From Methanolobus sp. (GTDB taxonomy: Archaea > Halobacteriota > Methanosarcinia > Methanosarcinales > Methanosarcinaceae), in assembly GCF_016278385.1 (NCBI RefSeq), contig NZ_JADQBY010000001.1:1-57955 (forward strand): a DNA stretch of 57,955 nucleotides, read 5' to 3'. A program made the translations under genes and the position numbers. A model generated the notes under the pieces. That model made no database searches, had not been told where the DNA came from, and worked only from the letters and a program-made list of their open reading frames with translations. How positions within the stretch are numbered: the first letter of the stretch is position 1; every line of letters starts with the position of its first letter. This document shows positions 1-11,095 of this stretch, one piece after another.

Positions 1-32
1 AAATTGAGTTTGAATACTTAAGTGAATCTAAA

Positions 33-524
33 ATGAAGGTATATCGAAATCCTCTAATATTTCTAGTATTATTGGTATTGTCTCTGGCAGTATCCGGGTG
101 TAGCGATAAAGAAGAAACCATTACCGTAAATGGAGAAGATGGAGAAGATGGAGAAGATGGAGAAGAAGTCGATATAACCTATACGGAAGGAGCAGAGGAT
201 GAAGTTTGTCCGGTAGGTACAACCATGACAATGAGAGATCCTAGCACCGGAGAAACTCTTGTAATGGAAATTGTAGGTACTGAAACTATTGAAGGAATAG
301 AAATGTGCCATACAGTCACCGAAATAAATGTAGCTGCAGATGAGGATGTTGCCAGAATGGAGATGTACACTCCTATTGATGAGAACGATGAAAGTTTCAT
401 CATGACATATTATGATAAGGACAACAATGTCCTGTCTGAAACAAAAATCATTAACGGCAAAATGACCATGATGGATGATGAAGGTAACATTGTCATGGAA
501 GTAGATATTCCGGAAGATGAATGA
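33..524 (+). CDS. Acidic lipoprotein of unknown function
   Basis: Predicted surface lipoprotein, 163 residues. The N-terminus has a basic start (MKVYR), a hydrophobic run to about residue 20 and a lipobox VSGC, so Cys23 is the likely lipid-modified residue. A short low-complexity acidic segment of GED repeats follows at residues 34-45. The rest is a roughly 110-residue acidic domain with only two further cysteines (Cys59 and Cys92), which could form a disulfide outside the membrane. I recognise no catalytic motif or family. It stands alone ahead of a regulator on the same strand. Signal and lipobox are seen directly; extracellular location is inferred. Confidence 0.8.
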   Translation: MKVYRNPLIFLVLLVLSLAVSGCSDKEETITVNGEDGEDGEDGEEVDITYTEGAEDEVCPVGTTMTMRDPSTGETLVMEIVGTETIEGIEMCHTVTEINVAADEDVARMEMYTPIDENDESFIMTYYDKDNNVLSETKIINGKMTMMDDEGNIVMEVDIPEDE

Positions 525-624
525 TGTTTCATCTTCTTCAATCTTTTTTTCTAAATTGATTTTCGGGTTAAATTCTGACTTCTCTAATTGGATTTAAATA
601 GGATAATTACCATCAGTAATATCC

Positions 625-1182
625 ATGCAACTTCCATCGCCTGATGAACTAAAACAAAAAAGGAACGAACTTGGGCTTACACAGAGTGATCTTGCAAAAA
701 GGGCAGGTGTCAGCCAGCCACTGATAGCTAGGATAGAAGCCGGGGATGTAGACCCCAGGCTATCAACCCTCAAGAAGATAATCAATGTGTTCAATGATAT
801 AGAAAAAGAGGATATCTACCTCAGAGATATCATGAATAAGGAGCTGATATCCGTATCCCCTGATGAAAGTATTGATGCTGCGGTCAATATTATGGAAAAG
901 TTTAACATATCACAGATACCTGTCATACAGAACGGCATTTCCGTTGGCAGCATATCCGAAGATATGATCGTCAGGTCAATGGCAGATAAGAAAACTTCAG
1001 TCGTATCTCACATGAAGATAGGAGATATAATGGGTGACTCCTTCCCGACACTTTCCCCAAGCACCGATGTCAAAACCGCATCCTACATGCTTGAGAAAAA
1101 TCCAGCAGTTTTAGTGCTAGAAAAGGGCCATGTTGCAGGTGTTGTGACAAAGTACGACATACTTAAATTGCTGAGTGAATAG
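625..1182 (+). CDS. XRE-family HTH regulator with paired CBS domains
   Basis: Predicted ligand-sensing transcription factor of 185 residues. Residues 1-58 are a Cro/CI-type helix-turn-helix (LGLTQSDLAKRAGVSQPLIA with the following recognition helix and RLSTLKKI). Residues about 66-115 and 130-184 are two CBS domains (LRDIMNKELISVSPDESIDA and IGDIMGDSFPTLSPSTDVKT), which as a pair normally bind adenosyl nucleotides. This HTH-CBS arrangement is common in methanogens, where it usually replaces bacterial nutrient regulators. It is followed by a hairpin terminator and then the flavin/aminotransferase genes, which makes them possible targets, but that is only inference from position. Confidence 0.9.
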   Translation: MQLPSPDELKQKRNELGLTQSDLAKRAGVSQPLIARIEAGDVDPRLSTLKKIINVFNDIEKEDIYLRDIMNKELISVSPDESIDAAVNIMEKFNISQIPVIQNGISVGSISEDMIVRSMADKKTSVVSHMKIGDIMGDSFPTLSPSTDVKTASYMLEKNPAVLVLEKGHVAGVVTKYDILKLLSE

Positions 1183-1230
1183 TCTTTCAGGAATGTGTCT
1201 GGCTAAGGTTAAATAATAAGGTTGCATATC

Positions 1231-1248
1231 AGGCAAAGTTGCCTTTTT
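1231..1248 (+). terminator. Hairpin terminator after the XRE-CBS gene
   Basis: AGGCAA and TTGCCT form a perfect 6-bp stem with a 2-nt loop, followed directly by a T run. It lies about 50 bp after the stop codon of the regulator and about 100 bp before the next gene, as expected for an intrinsic-type terminator. Confidence 0.5.
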
Positions 1249-1349
1249 ATGGGTAACTGTGTACTTCATGCGAGTCTGCTCAAATGATCATGCACAAAAT
1301 CAAACTAATTAAATTACAATTACAGGTCAAAGATAATCAGGAGATTAAT

Positions 1350-2982
<1,633 letters not shown>

Positions 2983-3039
2983 TGTTGTATAAAGAAACGA
3001 TGAAATTATAAATTAATATAAAAATCTTAAGTGATTATC

Positions 3040-3444
3040 ATGACCATAAAATTGGGATTTGTAATAGCTGAATTTAACAGAGACCTTACATTCCAGATGG
3101 AATTGCTCGGTGAAGAGCATGCAAAATTCCTTGGAGTAGAGGTAGTTGAAAAGATCCTGGTTCCAGGAGTATACGACATGCCTCTGGCTATCAAGAAACT
3201 CTGCGAGCGAGATGACATCGATGCAGTGGTTACAATAGGAATTGTTATTGAGGGTGCAACTAAGCATGATGAAATAGTAGTACAGCATGCTGCAAGGAAA
3301 ATAACCGATCTTTCCCTAGAGTATAACAAACCTGTTACACTGGGAATTGCCGGACCTGGAATGACCAGGATGGAAGCCCACCAGCGCGTAGACTATGCAA
3401 AGCGTGCCGTTGAAGCAGCAGTTAAGCTTGTGCAGCGCCTCTGA
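3040..3444 (+). CDS. ribH: 6,7-dimethyl-8-ribityllumazine synthase
   Basis: Condenses 5-amino-6-ribitylaminouracil with 3,4-dihydroxybutanone phosphate to make the substrate for RibC. At 134 residues it has the compact archaeal length. Motifs seen: [11 protein letters not shown] (substrate loop), [31 protein letters not shown] with the catalytic-region His, and [16 protein letters not shown] for phosphate binding. The ATG was preferred over an in-frame GTG three codons earlier because the protein then begins like its relatives. An A/T-rich stretch around 3007-3023 could be its own TATA box, so it may be transcribed separately from ribC 57 bp upstream. Confidence 0.95.
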   Translation: MTIKLGFVIAEFNRDLTFQMELLGEEHAKFLGVEVVEKILVPGVYDMPLAIKKLCERDDIDAVVTIGIVIEGATKHDEIVVQHAARKITDLSLEYNKPVTLGIAGPGMTRMEAHQRVDYAKRAVEAAVKLVQRL

Positions 3445-3484
3445 TGTTTTATACTATAAAAACTGAAAAATGGTTGTGTAATTG

Positions 3485-4627
3485 ATGGCATCATCAAGAT
3501 TAAAGCGTGTGGAAGAATCGGCAACTATAAAAGCTGCAAATGTTGCCAATAAAATGCGACAGGAAGGCACAGATATAATCAGTTTCACTCTGGGTGAACC
3601 TGATTTTGACACTCCTAAACATATATGCGATGCAGCTGCAGATGCAATGTACAGGGGTGAAACGCATTACACACCTTCTGCCGGAATTCCGGAACTTAAG
3701 GATGCTATTGCCCTAAAACTTTGTACAGAGAACAAACTGGATGCAAAAGCATCGGACATAATTGTCACACCCGGTGCAAAGCAAGCCATTTTTGAGATCA
3801 TGATGTCAGTGCTCGATGATGGTGATGAGGCCATACTTTTTGACCCTGCTTGGGTCTCATATGATCCGGCCATCAAGTTCGCAGGTGCCAACACTGTATG
3901 GGTACCAACTGATGCGGAAGATGGTTTTAAGCCTCAAAATCCTGAAGAATACATCACTGACAAAACAAAGCTCATAGTTGTTAACAGCCCTGGAAATCCA
4001 ACTGGAGCTGTTTATGATAAACAGACCCTTAAAAATATCGCAGACATAGCTATCGACAACGATATTCTTGTACTCTCTGATGAGATATATGAGAAAATCA
4101 TCTATGACCAGGAACATGTCAGTATAGGCTCCCTGGAAGGTATGCAGGACAGAACCATCACAGTCAACGGTTTTTCCAAAGCATACGCAATGACCGGCTG
4201 GAGACTTGGTTACGTCCACGCAAGATCAGACATCATCAAAGGTATGTTGAAGATACAATCTCACTCCGTAAGCAGTGCAACAAGCTTTGTCCAGTACGGC
4301 GGTGTTGCAGCTCTTGAAGGACCACAGGAACCAGTAGCCGAAATGGTTGACAGGTTTAAGATAAGACGTGACCTTCTTGTAGACGGTCTTAATGCCATTG
4401 GCATAAAGTGCCAGAAACCAGGTGGTGCCTTCTATGCCTTTGCAGATGTAAGCGAGTATGGAAATGGCGATACCGTTACAGAAAAGCTACTGAAGAATGC
4501 ACATGTTGCAGTCACTCCGGGCTCTGCCTTCGGTGAAAGCGGCAAGGATTTCATAAGAATATCTTATGCAACATCACTTGAAAGAATACAGGAAGGATTA
4601 GAAAGGATCAAAGCAGCACTTGTCTGA
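3485..4627 (+). CDS. Class I/II aminotransferase (aspartate aminotransferase-like)
   Basis: PLP enzyme of fold type I, 380 residues, probably an aspartate or aromatic aminotransferase of the Iγ subgroup. Visible landmarks: FTLGEPDFDTP near the N-terminus, ETHYTPSAGIPELKDAI, the NSPGNPTGAV motif, the DEIYE segment, and the Schiff-base lysine in NGFSKAYAMTGWRLGY, followed by the carboxylate-binding FIRISYATS with its Arg. It begins 40 bp after ribH on the same strand. Exact substrate cannot be read from sequence. A T-rich stretch follows the stop codon and lies between this gene and the convergent ribL. Confidence 0.9.
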   Translation: MASSRLKRVEESATIKAANVANKMRQEGTDIISFTLGEPDFDTPKHICDAAADAMYRGETHYTPSAGIPELKDAIALKLCTENKLDAKASDIIVTPGAKQAIFEIMMSVLDDGDEAILFDPAWVSYDPAIKFAGANTVWVPTDAEDGFKPQNPEEYITDKTKLIVVNSPGNPTGAVYDKQTLKNIADIAIDNDILVLSDEIYEKIIYDQEHVSIGSLEGMQDRTITVNGFSKAYAMTGWRLGYVHARSDIIKGMLKIQSHSVSSATSFVQYGGVAALEGPQEPVAEMVDRFKIRRDLLVDGLNAIGIKCQKPGGAFYAFADVSEYGNGDTVTEKLLKNAHVAVTPGSAFGESGKDFIRISYATSLERIQEGLERIKAALV

Positions 4628-4682
4628 TCTGTTCTTTTTTATTTTATTTTATTTTTAAAATGGTTTCAGGTTTTACTTTTAC

Positions 4683-5102
4683 TTACTTGTAGCGTTCAAG
4701 TATTTTTTTAATGATCTTTCCACTACTGCAAAGTGGACATGACAATGAATGGCGGACCCTCACTACCTTGCAGGCAAAACCTTTATCTTGCAAATCTTTT
4801 TCAAGTTGCTGAATATCAAAACCCTGATCATATCCAAGCGCAATTATGTCAGGTTGTATTTGCTTTATAGGTATAAAAATATCAGAATCGCTTCCAAGAA
4901 TTGCCTTATCGACAATTTTCAGGGAACTTACCATTTCCAGTCTCTGTTCATCAGGAATTATAGGCTTTGGTTTATGCCTGATCATAGATCCCCTGGCAAC
5001 TATCACATAGAGTTCATCACCCATATTTTTTGCTTCACTAAGATAGAGTATGTGTCCCGGATGAAGCAGATCAAATGTTCCTGTTGCAAGTACTCTTACC
5101 AA
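4683..5102 (-). CDS. ribL: FAD synthetase (FMN adenylyltransferase), archaeal type
   Basis: Transfers AMP from ATP to FMN to make FAD. The protein is a small cytidylyltransferase-like nucleotidyl transferase with the signature VLATGTFDLLHPGHILYL (HxGH adenylation motif) at the N-terminus and the KPKPIIPDEQRLEMV segment. The C-terminal CPLCSSGKIIKKI carries the cysteine pair noted in the characterised Methanocaldococcus RibL. I chose a TTG start because AGGTGAT lies just upstream and the protein then opens as family members do; a longer form to 5135 is possible but adds an unconserved leader. It is convergent with the aminotransferase, completing a local flavin set with ribC and ribH. Confidence 0.9.
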   Translation of the reverse strand: MVRVLATGTFDLLHPGHILYLSEAKNMGDELYVIVARGSMIRHKPKPIIPDEQRLEMVSSLKIVDKAILGSDSDIFIPIKQIQPDIIALGYDQGFDIQQLEKDLQDKGFACKVVRVRHSLSCPLCSSGKIIKKILERYK

Positions 5103-5328
5103 AACATCACCTGTGTGCTGCCCCCCTATAAACAAGCATACATTATAAAGATAGCTCCGATATTGAATCCTTCAAATCACGATGTTTCAAAATATGCAGT
5201 ATTATATTGAATTTAAACCATATCGAAACACGCAATTGCGTACGATTGATGAAAAAAGTTTATTGAAGTAATTATTGCTGCTGAAAGTTCTTGCAGATAG
5301 ACTCAGCACCGAACTGAAACTATGAAGG

Positions 5329-5364
5329 TTCAGGATTAACTATGTAAAACATACTAATCCTGAA
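5329..5364. other. Long perfect-arm hairpin in intergenic DNA
   Basis: TTCAGGATTA and TAATCCTGAA are perfect 10-bp inverted arms, and the loop itself contains TATGT/ACATA. The structure sits 24 bp beyond the stop codon of the cytochrome b5-like gene on the minus strand, in the 285-bp gap before ribL. It could be an RNA 3' end structure or an operator; there is no T run after it on either strand. Confidence 0.45.
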
Positions 5365-5387
5365 GTGTGCCAAAAGCACCAATTAAC

Positions 5388-5624
5388 TTATTTTTTAATT
5401 GTACCCACCACAGGATAGCTTTCCAGTGCATCGACCTCATGCGGAGCTTCCAGATTCAGAGCTTCAGTAAGATCCGTGCCAGCTTCATGTAATCCCATGT
5501 GTTCGCCACCTCCCCAAAAATCACTGTCACTTACATCATAGACGTTACCGTCATAGATAACATATACCTTTTCTTCATCTTTACCATTGTATTTTGCAAC
5601 TTCTTCTATTGTGAATTCCTGCAT
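5388..5624 (-). CDS. Cytochrome b5-like heme-binding domain protein
   Basis: A 78-residue free-standing cytochrome b5-like domain. It has the opening FTIEEVAKYNGKDEEKVYVIYDGNVYDVS, the tryptophan-glycine loop WGGGEHMGLHEAGTDLTEAL and a terminal PHEVDALESYPVVG, all typical of the small cytosolic b5-like proteins of anaerobes. Histidines in GEHMGLHEAG are the candidate heme ligands. There is no signal peptide. The start is the second ATG, preceded by GGTGAG. A paralogue lies at 18640-18879 next to a ferredoxin. A role in electron transfer or heme/steroid binding is known for the wider family, but the partner here is unknown. Confidence 0.8.
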   Translation of the reverse strand: MQEFTIEEVAKYNGKDEEKVYVIYDGNVYDVSDSDFWGGGEHMGLHEAGTDLTEALNLEAPHEVDALESYPVVGTIKK

Positions 5625-5678
5625 ATCCTCACCAATCATACATTTAATTTTAGGCTTATAGGCTTTTGGGTCTTGATT

Positions 5679-7650
5679 TCATTTTCCACTTGCTTTCTTA
5701 GGGATTGTAAATAAAAAACTACTTCCTTTTTCGGATTCACTTTCACATTTATACCCCACCGTGCATTTCTATGAACTCCTTCACTAGAACAAGACCAATC
5801 CCAGTTCCTCCGTATCGTCTGCTCGCATGAGATTCAAGTTGCCTGAATGACAAGAATATTTCATCCATGCGATCTTCAGGAATACCAATCCCATTGTCAC
5901 TTACTGATATCTAGAAAGTGTCTTCATTTTCTACGATCGAAACAGATATCGATCCGTTTTGGGGAGTGAACTTTATTGCATCCCCAACAAGATTATAAAG
6001 AACCTGTGATATATGATTTTTACCAATTTCACATGTTCCTTTGATAAACATATCCTGTACATCTATACTGATATTCTTCTGATTTGCAAGCGGTTTGAGT
6101 ATTCTAATGATTCCATGAGCAAGACCTACAATATTTATGGTTTCATAATAAAGTTCAATTTGTCCATTTTCTATCTTAGAAATATCAAGAATGCTGTTGA
6201 TTGTGTCTAATAGCTGCTTACCACTGCCTGATATATGTCCCAGGTATTTTTTTCTGTTTATTATTCAATTCCCCGAACATTTGTTCAAGCAGGACATCAG
6301 AAAAGCCTATAATTGAATTCAATGGTGTACGAAGTTCATGACTCATATTCGCTATGAATTCCGTCTTTGTCCGGTTTGCTATCTCTGCTGCTATTTTTGC
6401 TTCCAGCAGTAACCGCTCAGCATGTTTTCTGGAAGTGATATCACGACTAACTCCCAGAGAACCGATAAGTTTTCCATCCGGTGTTTTAAGAGGAGCCTTG
6501 AATGTCTCAAGGAGTACTTTTCTGCCATCCGGATAATCCACCCATTCTTCGTTTTTATGGGAGCTATCGGATTCGATTACAATTCTATCTTTTTCGCGGA
6601 AAATCTTGCTGTTTCTTCATCCAGAAGGTCAAAATCATTATTTCCAACGATCTCATCCACAGAAAGACCGATGTATTCTGAAAAAATAGGGTTACAACCA
6701 AGATATATGCCATCCAGAACTTTGAAAAATACCATATCAGGTAAGGATTTGAGTAATCCCTCAAGTAATGTTGTCTTTTCAAGAAGAGAATTAGCTGCCT
6801 TTTTGTATTCAGTAATCTCAAGCATAGCTCCTACTATTCCACTTATTTTTCCGCTTGAATCAGTAAAAGCAGCTTTGTTGAAAATGAAATTACCTAATGT
6901 TCCGTCAGTCTTCCTGACAATCCCTTCATATGTCTGCGTCCCTCCATGTAACATTAGTTCCATGTCGTACTTGTGGTACACGGAGGTCGTCTCATAGGGT
7001 ATTGAATAAGGGAAATAGAACAGCGTTTTTCCAAGTATCTCGGCTTTAGCTGCGCATATTATTTCTTTTGAAAATGCCTTATTGCAACCAATGTAGACGT
7101 TCTTTTTATTTTTATAATAGATAGGACTTGGAATGATATCCAATAGTGTTTCCATAAAATAAAGCTGATTTTTCAGGTTATTATCAGCATTTTTGTGTTC
7201 TGTAATGTCACATATTATAATTCCCTGAATTGAATTATCTTCTTCATCTACTGGAGATGAAGTAATTTCCACATCCATTACTGTTCCATCAGTTCTTCTA
7301 AGCTTCAGTTCAAATTGGGCGAATTCACCATTGATACTTTTCTCAGTATTATTGTCTCGCCCCACAACAAATGAAAGCAGATTCTTTGTAATCAATTGCT
7401 CTCTGGTGTAGCCTAACAACTGATACGCTTCGGGATTGGCATCCATTATCTGTCCTTTTCTATGAATAAGAACAGCATAAGATAAATTTTCAAAAAACAA
7501 CCTGTATCTTTCTTTATCGCTACGCTTTTTTTGTTCAGCACTGTTTTCTTCCGGTTTGTCACCCCGAGATACTTTTTTATTTTCTGTATCATTCAGACTG
7601 CGCATACCATAATTGCACTTGACGTAGTTCCTATCAGTTCCATCCCCCAT
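5679..7650 (-). pseudogene. Multi-PAS sensor histidine kinase, broken by frameshifts and a stop
   Basis: Remnant of a soluble sensor kinase with at least three PAS domains (about 6580-7500) followed by a further PAS segment, a HisKA domain ([20 protein letters not shown], His near 6340) and a HATPase domain (NLVGDAIKFTPQNGSISVSI, SVSDNGIGIP, GGTGIGLVLVKEFIEMHGG). Four lesions interrupt it: a lost T near 6600 where TARF should continue into FREKDRIV; an extra A in a seven-A run near 6246-6252; an in-frame TAG near 5915 just before ISVSDNG; and a frameshift near 5750 after HGG. The C-terminal end SEKGSSFLFTIPKKASGK can still be read in another frame down to 5679. Neighbouring genes are intact, so general sequencing error is unlikely. 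Confidence 0.85.
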
Positions 7651-7946
7651 TGAAAATGAGCGGTTTTCCTGAATAGTATCTTTTATCTGATAAATATAAA
7701 GTTTCTTTTTTGAAAAAAACTGATGTTTTTCGAATGTGTTGTCATTTTTGGGCCAAATCTAAATTAATTATGATTTCTATAAATAGCCTTTTATTTTTAT
7801 TCAAAATCACAACTACTTGTAAACATGAGAATATCAAGTTTTTATGAGTCCCGATGACTGTACTTTTAAAGACAGGATATTGAAAAAAGCAGTCACTTGT
7901 TTGAGTGAGGGAGTACGAGAAACACATACTCACCCTGGTAATTTAA

Positions 7947-8459
7947 TCAACGTTTTATAATACATCCTCCATCGGTACCCATTTTATCGAAATACTGTTG
8001 ATGGTATTCCTCTGCACGATAGAACGCTCCTGCAGGCAGTATCTGGGTTACTATCTTCCCATTATATCCCCTGGACTTTTCCAGATTAATCTTTGATGCA
8101 ATAGCAACATTCCTCTGTTCAGCATTATGATAAAATATAGCAGAACGATATTGAGTCCCAATATCCGGTCCCTGTTTATTAAGAGTAGTAGGATCATGTA
8201 GCGCCCAGAAAAGTTCCAATAATTTTTCGTAAGGTACAACCGCAGGATTAAAAATAATTTCTACAGCTTCTGCATGCCCGGTGTTCTCGGTGCATACTTC
8301 TTTATACGTTGGATTTTCCTGTGTTCCCCCTGTATACCCTACCTGAGTGAATTCCACACCCTTTACTTTTCTAAATGTTGATTCCACACCCCAGAAACAA
8401 CCTGCTGCAAACATTGCTATTTCATAGCCTTCATTAAGTAATTCTTCCCTTGATCTCAT
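7947..8459 (-). CDS. msrA: Peptide methionine sulfoxide reductase A
   Basis: Reduces the S-epimer of methionine sulfoxide in oxidised proteins, protecting this anaerobe after oxygen exposure. The catalytic motif GCFWGVEST is at the N-terminus, followed by [57 protein letters not shown] and the C-terminal [11 protein letters not shown], giving about 170 residues, the normal size. The ATG chosen has AGGTGA 4 bp upstream; an in-frame ATG nine codons earlier lacks such a site. It is a single gene with no MsrB partner in the window. The 296 bp downstream to the kinase remnant holds no recognisable gene. Confidence 0.95.
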   Translation of the reverse strand: MRSREELLNEGYEIAMFAAGCFWGVESTFRKVKGVEFTQVGYTGGTQENPTYKEVCTENTGHAEAVEIIFNPAVVPYEKLLELFWALHDPTTLNKQGPDIGTQYRSAIFYHNAEQRNVAIASKINLEKSRGYNGKIVTQILPAGAFYRAEEYHQQYFDKMGTDGGCIIKR

Positions 8460-8671
8460 CTCATCACCTATAGAACTGGTTGACACTATCTTTGGCGGTT
8501 CACATGATATATATGCCTACATAAGCAATGGCCAGTAAAAACAATATGAATATAGTTCTGGTTCTTAGATCCTGCATTAGCGATAAAGACCTGCCCCCGT
8601 TAAAAACTGTGAATCCATACGGTATAAATCTTTCTACCGTAGAGTACTCATTTAAACGCAGAAAATTCCCA

Positions 8672-9469
8672 CTAATGACCGACTATCTCTTTTTTGATAG
8701 AAGTGTAACAGTTCTCAAATATATTCTGGCAACCTTTTATTTCCAGAACCTCAAAATCAAATATCTCTGCAAACTCAGCTACTTTTTCATCAAAATCATC
8801 AGTATGATTCAATCCAGTCCTGATCTTGGCAACCCGCTTGTATCCGGTAATTTCATTGACCTTTCTTAACATTTTTATCGTTTTTTCGGGATTATCAGGA
8901 TCAACTCTCATAATCTCGCGCCAGGCATGTGCAAACATAGGGGTAAAAAGGAATGTACCCTGATCACTGAACTTCTTGAGAGTCGAAAGGTATTCACCAC
9001 AGCCACCAAGAGTAGCACCTACACAATCATCAACTGTTCGTGTATCATCTCTTAGTATTCTCACAGGACATGATGTTCCAAGATGTTCAAAGTCAGTTTC
9101 TATCTTGTCAAACACATTTCCGCAAAGTCCGTAAAAGAGCAGGATACCACTGGAATACTGAATCAGTCCTTCCAGTAACTTGTACACTTCTGTTTTGAGG
9201 ATCTTGGGAAACTCATGCAATGCAAGCTCAACCATGTACACCATAACAGAATAACGATTAGGATCACTCTTGTAACTTTCAGTATCTACAGAGAGTTTGT
9301 CAGGAGATAACAGCTGATAACTGAGACCTGCCTTTTGAAGTTTGGAGGTGAAATCCGCCTCCTGCCCGTTAGCAACAACCAGTATCTCATCTAGTGATGG
9401 GTCATTTTCCAGAATATGAACAACCTCGTCCTGGAGAATTTTGCAAGATAATATTGTCAGTAGTGGCAT
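8672..9469 (-). CDS. DUF1638 family protein
   Basis: A 265-residue cytosolic protein of the DUF1638 family, which is common in methylotrophic methanogens and often lies near corrinoid methyltransferase genes; its biochemical role is not established. The pattern ILSCKILQDEV at the start, GILLFYGLCGNVFD, LRDDTRTVDDCVGATLGG and the cysteine in EIKGCQNIFENCY recall the family's conserved cysteines (LYGxCG and DCIxxLLGG-type motifs), suggesting metal or corrinoid chemistry. This copy stands apart from any methyltransferase here. The start is an ATG followed by a hydrophobic MPLLTILSCKIL typical for the family. Confidence 0.75.
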   Translation of the reverse strand: MPLLTILSCKILQDEVVHILENDPSLDEILVVANGQEADFTSKLQKAGLSYQLLSPDKLSVDTESYKSDPNRYSVMVYMVELALHEFPKILKTEVYKLLEGLIQYSSGILLFYGLCGNVFDKIETDFEHLGTSCPVRILRDDTRTVDDCVGATLGGCGEYLSTLKKFSDQGTFLFTPMFAHAWREIMRVDPDNPEKTIKMLRKVNEITGYKRVAKIRTGLNHTDDFDEKVAEFAEIFDFEVLEIKGCQNIFENCYTSIKKEIVGH

Positions 9470-9491
9470 ATTAGTACATATTCACTAATTC

Positions 9492-9665
9492 TTATTCACT
9501 CTTTTGCATGTACAGGTAAACAAAGCTTATCACAAAAGCCACTATTCCGGAAGGGATGCCAACAAACAGCGAAAAGAAGATCTTATCCTGCAGGATCTGA
9601 GTAACAAGTACAGTTACCAGTATAAAAGCAACAATACTTATTATCACGATTTTTCCAATTTGCAT
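9492..9665 (-). CDS. Small two-helix membrane protein (57 residues)
   Basis: Short gene not obvious by length alone. Translation begins MQIGKIVIISIVAFILVTVL, then a short loop (TQILQDKIFFSLF), then a second hydrophobic helix (GIPSGIVAFVISFVYLYM) and a charged tail QKSE. The two clean membrane segments with a short linker, a PSG turn and a compact charged end are what a real small membrane protein looks like. It sits 22 bp upstream of the DUF1638 gene on the same strand, so the two are probably cotranscribed. The ribosome site (GGATAAAGAG) is weak. Function unknown. Confidence 0.65.
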   Translation of the reverse strand: MQIGKIVIISIVAFILVTVLVTQILQDKIFFSLFVGIPSGIVAFVISFVYLYMQKSE

Positions 9666-9802
9666 CTCTTTATCCCATATCAGCAGTTTTCACTGGTTTA
9701 TTAAAAATACTAGTATTCTAATAGGATGAGAAGCTGACGCTCTTTAAATCTGCATTATTGATTAATCGATTAATTGATTTGCAACAGCTCAAAGGTGAGA
9801 TT

Positions 9803-10303
9803 ATGAAAAACGATTCAGGGAAAAGTGAAATAACTATCCGGGAGACAGGTGAACAGGACATCCCCCTTATTATGGACTTTGTACGCTCACTGGCCGAATT
9901 TGAAGGGCTTAGTGACCATGTCCTTTCAACAGAAGAAAGTCTTAGAGAAGCCCTCTTTGGGAAAAAGCCATATGCAGAGACAATAATAGCTGAGATTAGC
10001 GGCATACCGGCGGGCTTTATAATATTCTTCCATAACTTCTCTTCCTTTGTCGGCAAACCCGGCTTGTATATCGAAGACATATTTGTCCATCCACAATTCC
10101 GTGGAATGGGTGTCGGGAAATCGCTTATGGTCCGTTGCGGACAGATTGCGGAAGAACGAAACTGCGGAAGAATGGAATGGAGTATGCTTGACTGGAATCC
10201 TGCAAAAGAATTCTATGAGCACTTTGGCAGTGAAGCCCAGAAAGAATGGGTAATATACAGACTGGATGAGAAAGGCATAAAAGACCTTGCAGAAAAGAAG
10301 TGA
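9803..10303 (+). CDS. GNAT acetyltransferase (diamine acetyltransferase-like)
   Basis: Acetyl-CoA-dependent N-acetyltransferase of 166 residues. The fold is shown by ITIRETGEQDIPLIMDFVRS, the substrate strand GLYIEDIFVHPQFRG and the acetyl-CoA loop RGMGVGKSLM, followed by ERNCGRMEWSMLDWNPAKEF and YEHFGS. This order and the EDIFV-PQFRGxGxG sequence match the spermidine/spermine N1-acetyltransferase-like branch, so a polyamine or other small amine is the likely substrate. The ATG has AAAGGTGAG at ideal spacing; an upstream in-frame start was rejected. A pyruvoyl arginine decarboxylase that makes agmatine lies at 13.8 kb, but no direct link is shown. Confidence 0.85.
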   Translation: MKNDSGKSEITIRETGEQDIPLIMDFVRSLAEFEGLSDHVLSTEESLREALFGKKPYAETIIAEISGIPAGFIIFFHNFSSFVGKPGLYIEDIFVHPQFRGMGVGKSLMVRCGQIAEERNCGRMEWSMLDWNPAKEFYEHFGSEAQKEWVIYRLDEKGIKDLAEKK

Positions 10304-10366
10304 ACTGATGATTTAAGCATCAAAGCATCTGTATTCAATTTCAGCTATTGATTTTTACCATCTGAT

Positions 10367-11095
10367 TCACAGTATTTTGCTGAGGAAAGATCTTGTTCTC
10401 TCATGTTTGGCATTGGAGAATATATCTTCAGGAGTTCCCTGTTCAACTATGACACCATCATCCATGAAAAGCACCCTATCACCCACTTCCCTTGCAAATC
10501 CCATTTCATGGGTAACAACTACCATGGTCATACCTGCCTGTGCCAGGTCTTTCATAACATCAAGAACATCCCCCACCATTTCCGGATCAAGTGCTGATGT
10601 TGGTTCATCAAAAAGCATAACCTTTGGATGCATGGCAAGTGCCCTTGCAATTGCAACCCTTTGCTTCTGCCCGCCTGAAAGTGCAGAAGGATAAACATTT
10701 GCCTTGTCTTCAAGTCCCACTTTTTTCAGCAGGTCATGTGCACGTTTTTCAGCCTCCTCGTTTGTGAGCTTCCTGACCTTTATAGGAGCCAGGGCAACAT
10801 TCTGAAGTGTTGTTTTATGGGGAAACAAATTGAAATGCTGGAACACCATACCAGCTTCTTCACGTATCTTGTTAATATTGGTACCTTTGTCAGTTACCTT
10901 TTCCCCATCAATTATTATATCACCGGATGTTGGCATTTCTAGAAGATTAAGACACCTGAGAAAAGTGCTTTTGCCTGAGCCGGAAGGACCTATTACGCAT
11001 ACAACTTCACTTTCTTTTATATCAACCGAAATACCTTTTAGTACTTCTAGTTCACCGAATCTCTTGTAAAGGTCTTTAACTTCTATCACTGACAC
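10367..11095 (-). CDS. glnQ: Polar amino-acid ABC transporter, ATP-binding subunit
   Basis: Cytoplasmic ATPase that powers amino-acid import. It has Walker [10 protein letters not shown], the Q-loop [10 protein letters not shown] typical of the polar amino-acid (GlnQ/HisP) family, signature [16 protein letters not shown], Walker [17 protein letters not shown] and the switch [10 protein letters not shown]. The initiation codon is a GTG ([13 protein letters not shown]) just after a strong AAAGGAGG; another GTG two codons later is equally possible. The start overlaps the end of the permease gene by about 20 bp, showing translational coupling in the order binding protein, permease, ATPase on the minus strand. 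The amino acid carried is not determined. Confidence 0.9.
   Translation of the reverse strand: MSVIEVKDLYKRFGELEVLKGISVDIKESEVVCVIGPSGSGKSTFLRCLNLLEMPTSGDIIIDGEKVTDKGTNINKIREEAGMVFQHFNLFPHKTTLQNVALAPIKVRKLTNEEAEKRAHDLLKKVGLEDKANVYPSALSGGQKQRVAIARALAMHPKVMLFDEPTSALDPEMVGDVLDVMKDLAQAGMTMVVVTHEMGFAREVGDRVLFMDDGVIVEQGTPEDIFSNAKHERTRSFLSKIL

Noticed and set aside
2983..3039. Possible flavin riboswitch before ribH
   Set aside because: The 57-bp gap is too short and A/T-rich for an FMN aptamer, and FMN riboswitches are not expected in archaea.
7742..7933. 63-codon open frame between the kinase remnant and msrA
   Set aside because: No ribosome site, irregular composition and rare aromatic/Cys-rich start; treated as non-coding.
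8528..8869. 113-codon open frame on the plus strand
   Set aside because: Overlaps the 3' half of the DUF1638 gene on the opposite strand and shows no protein-like features.
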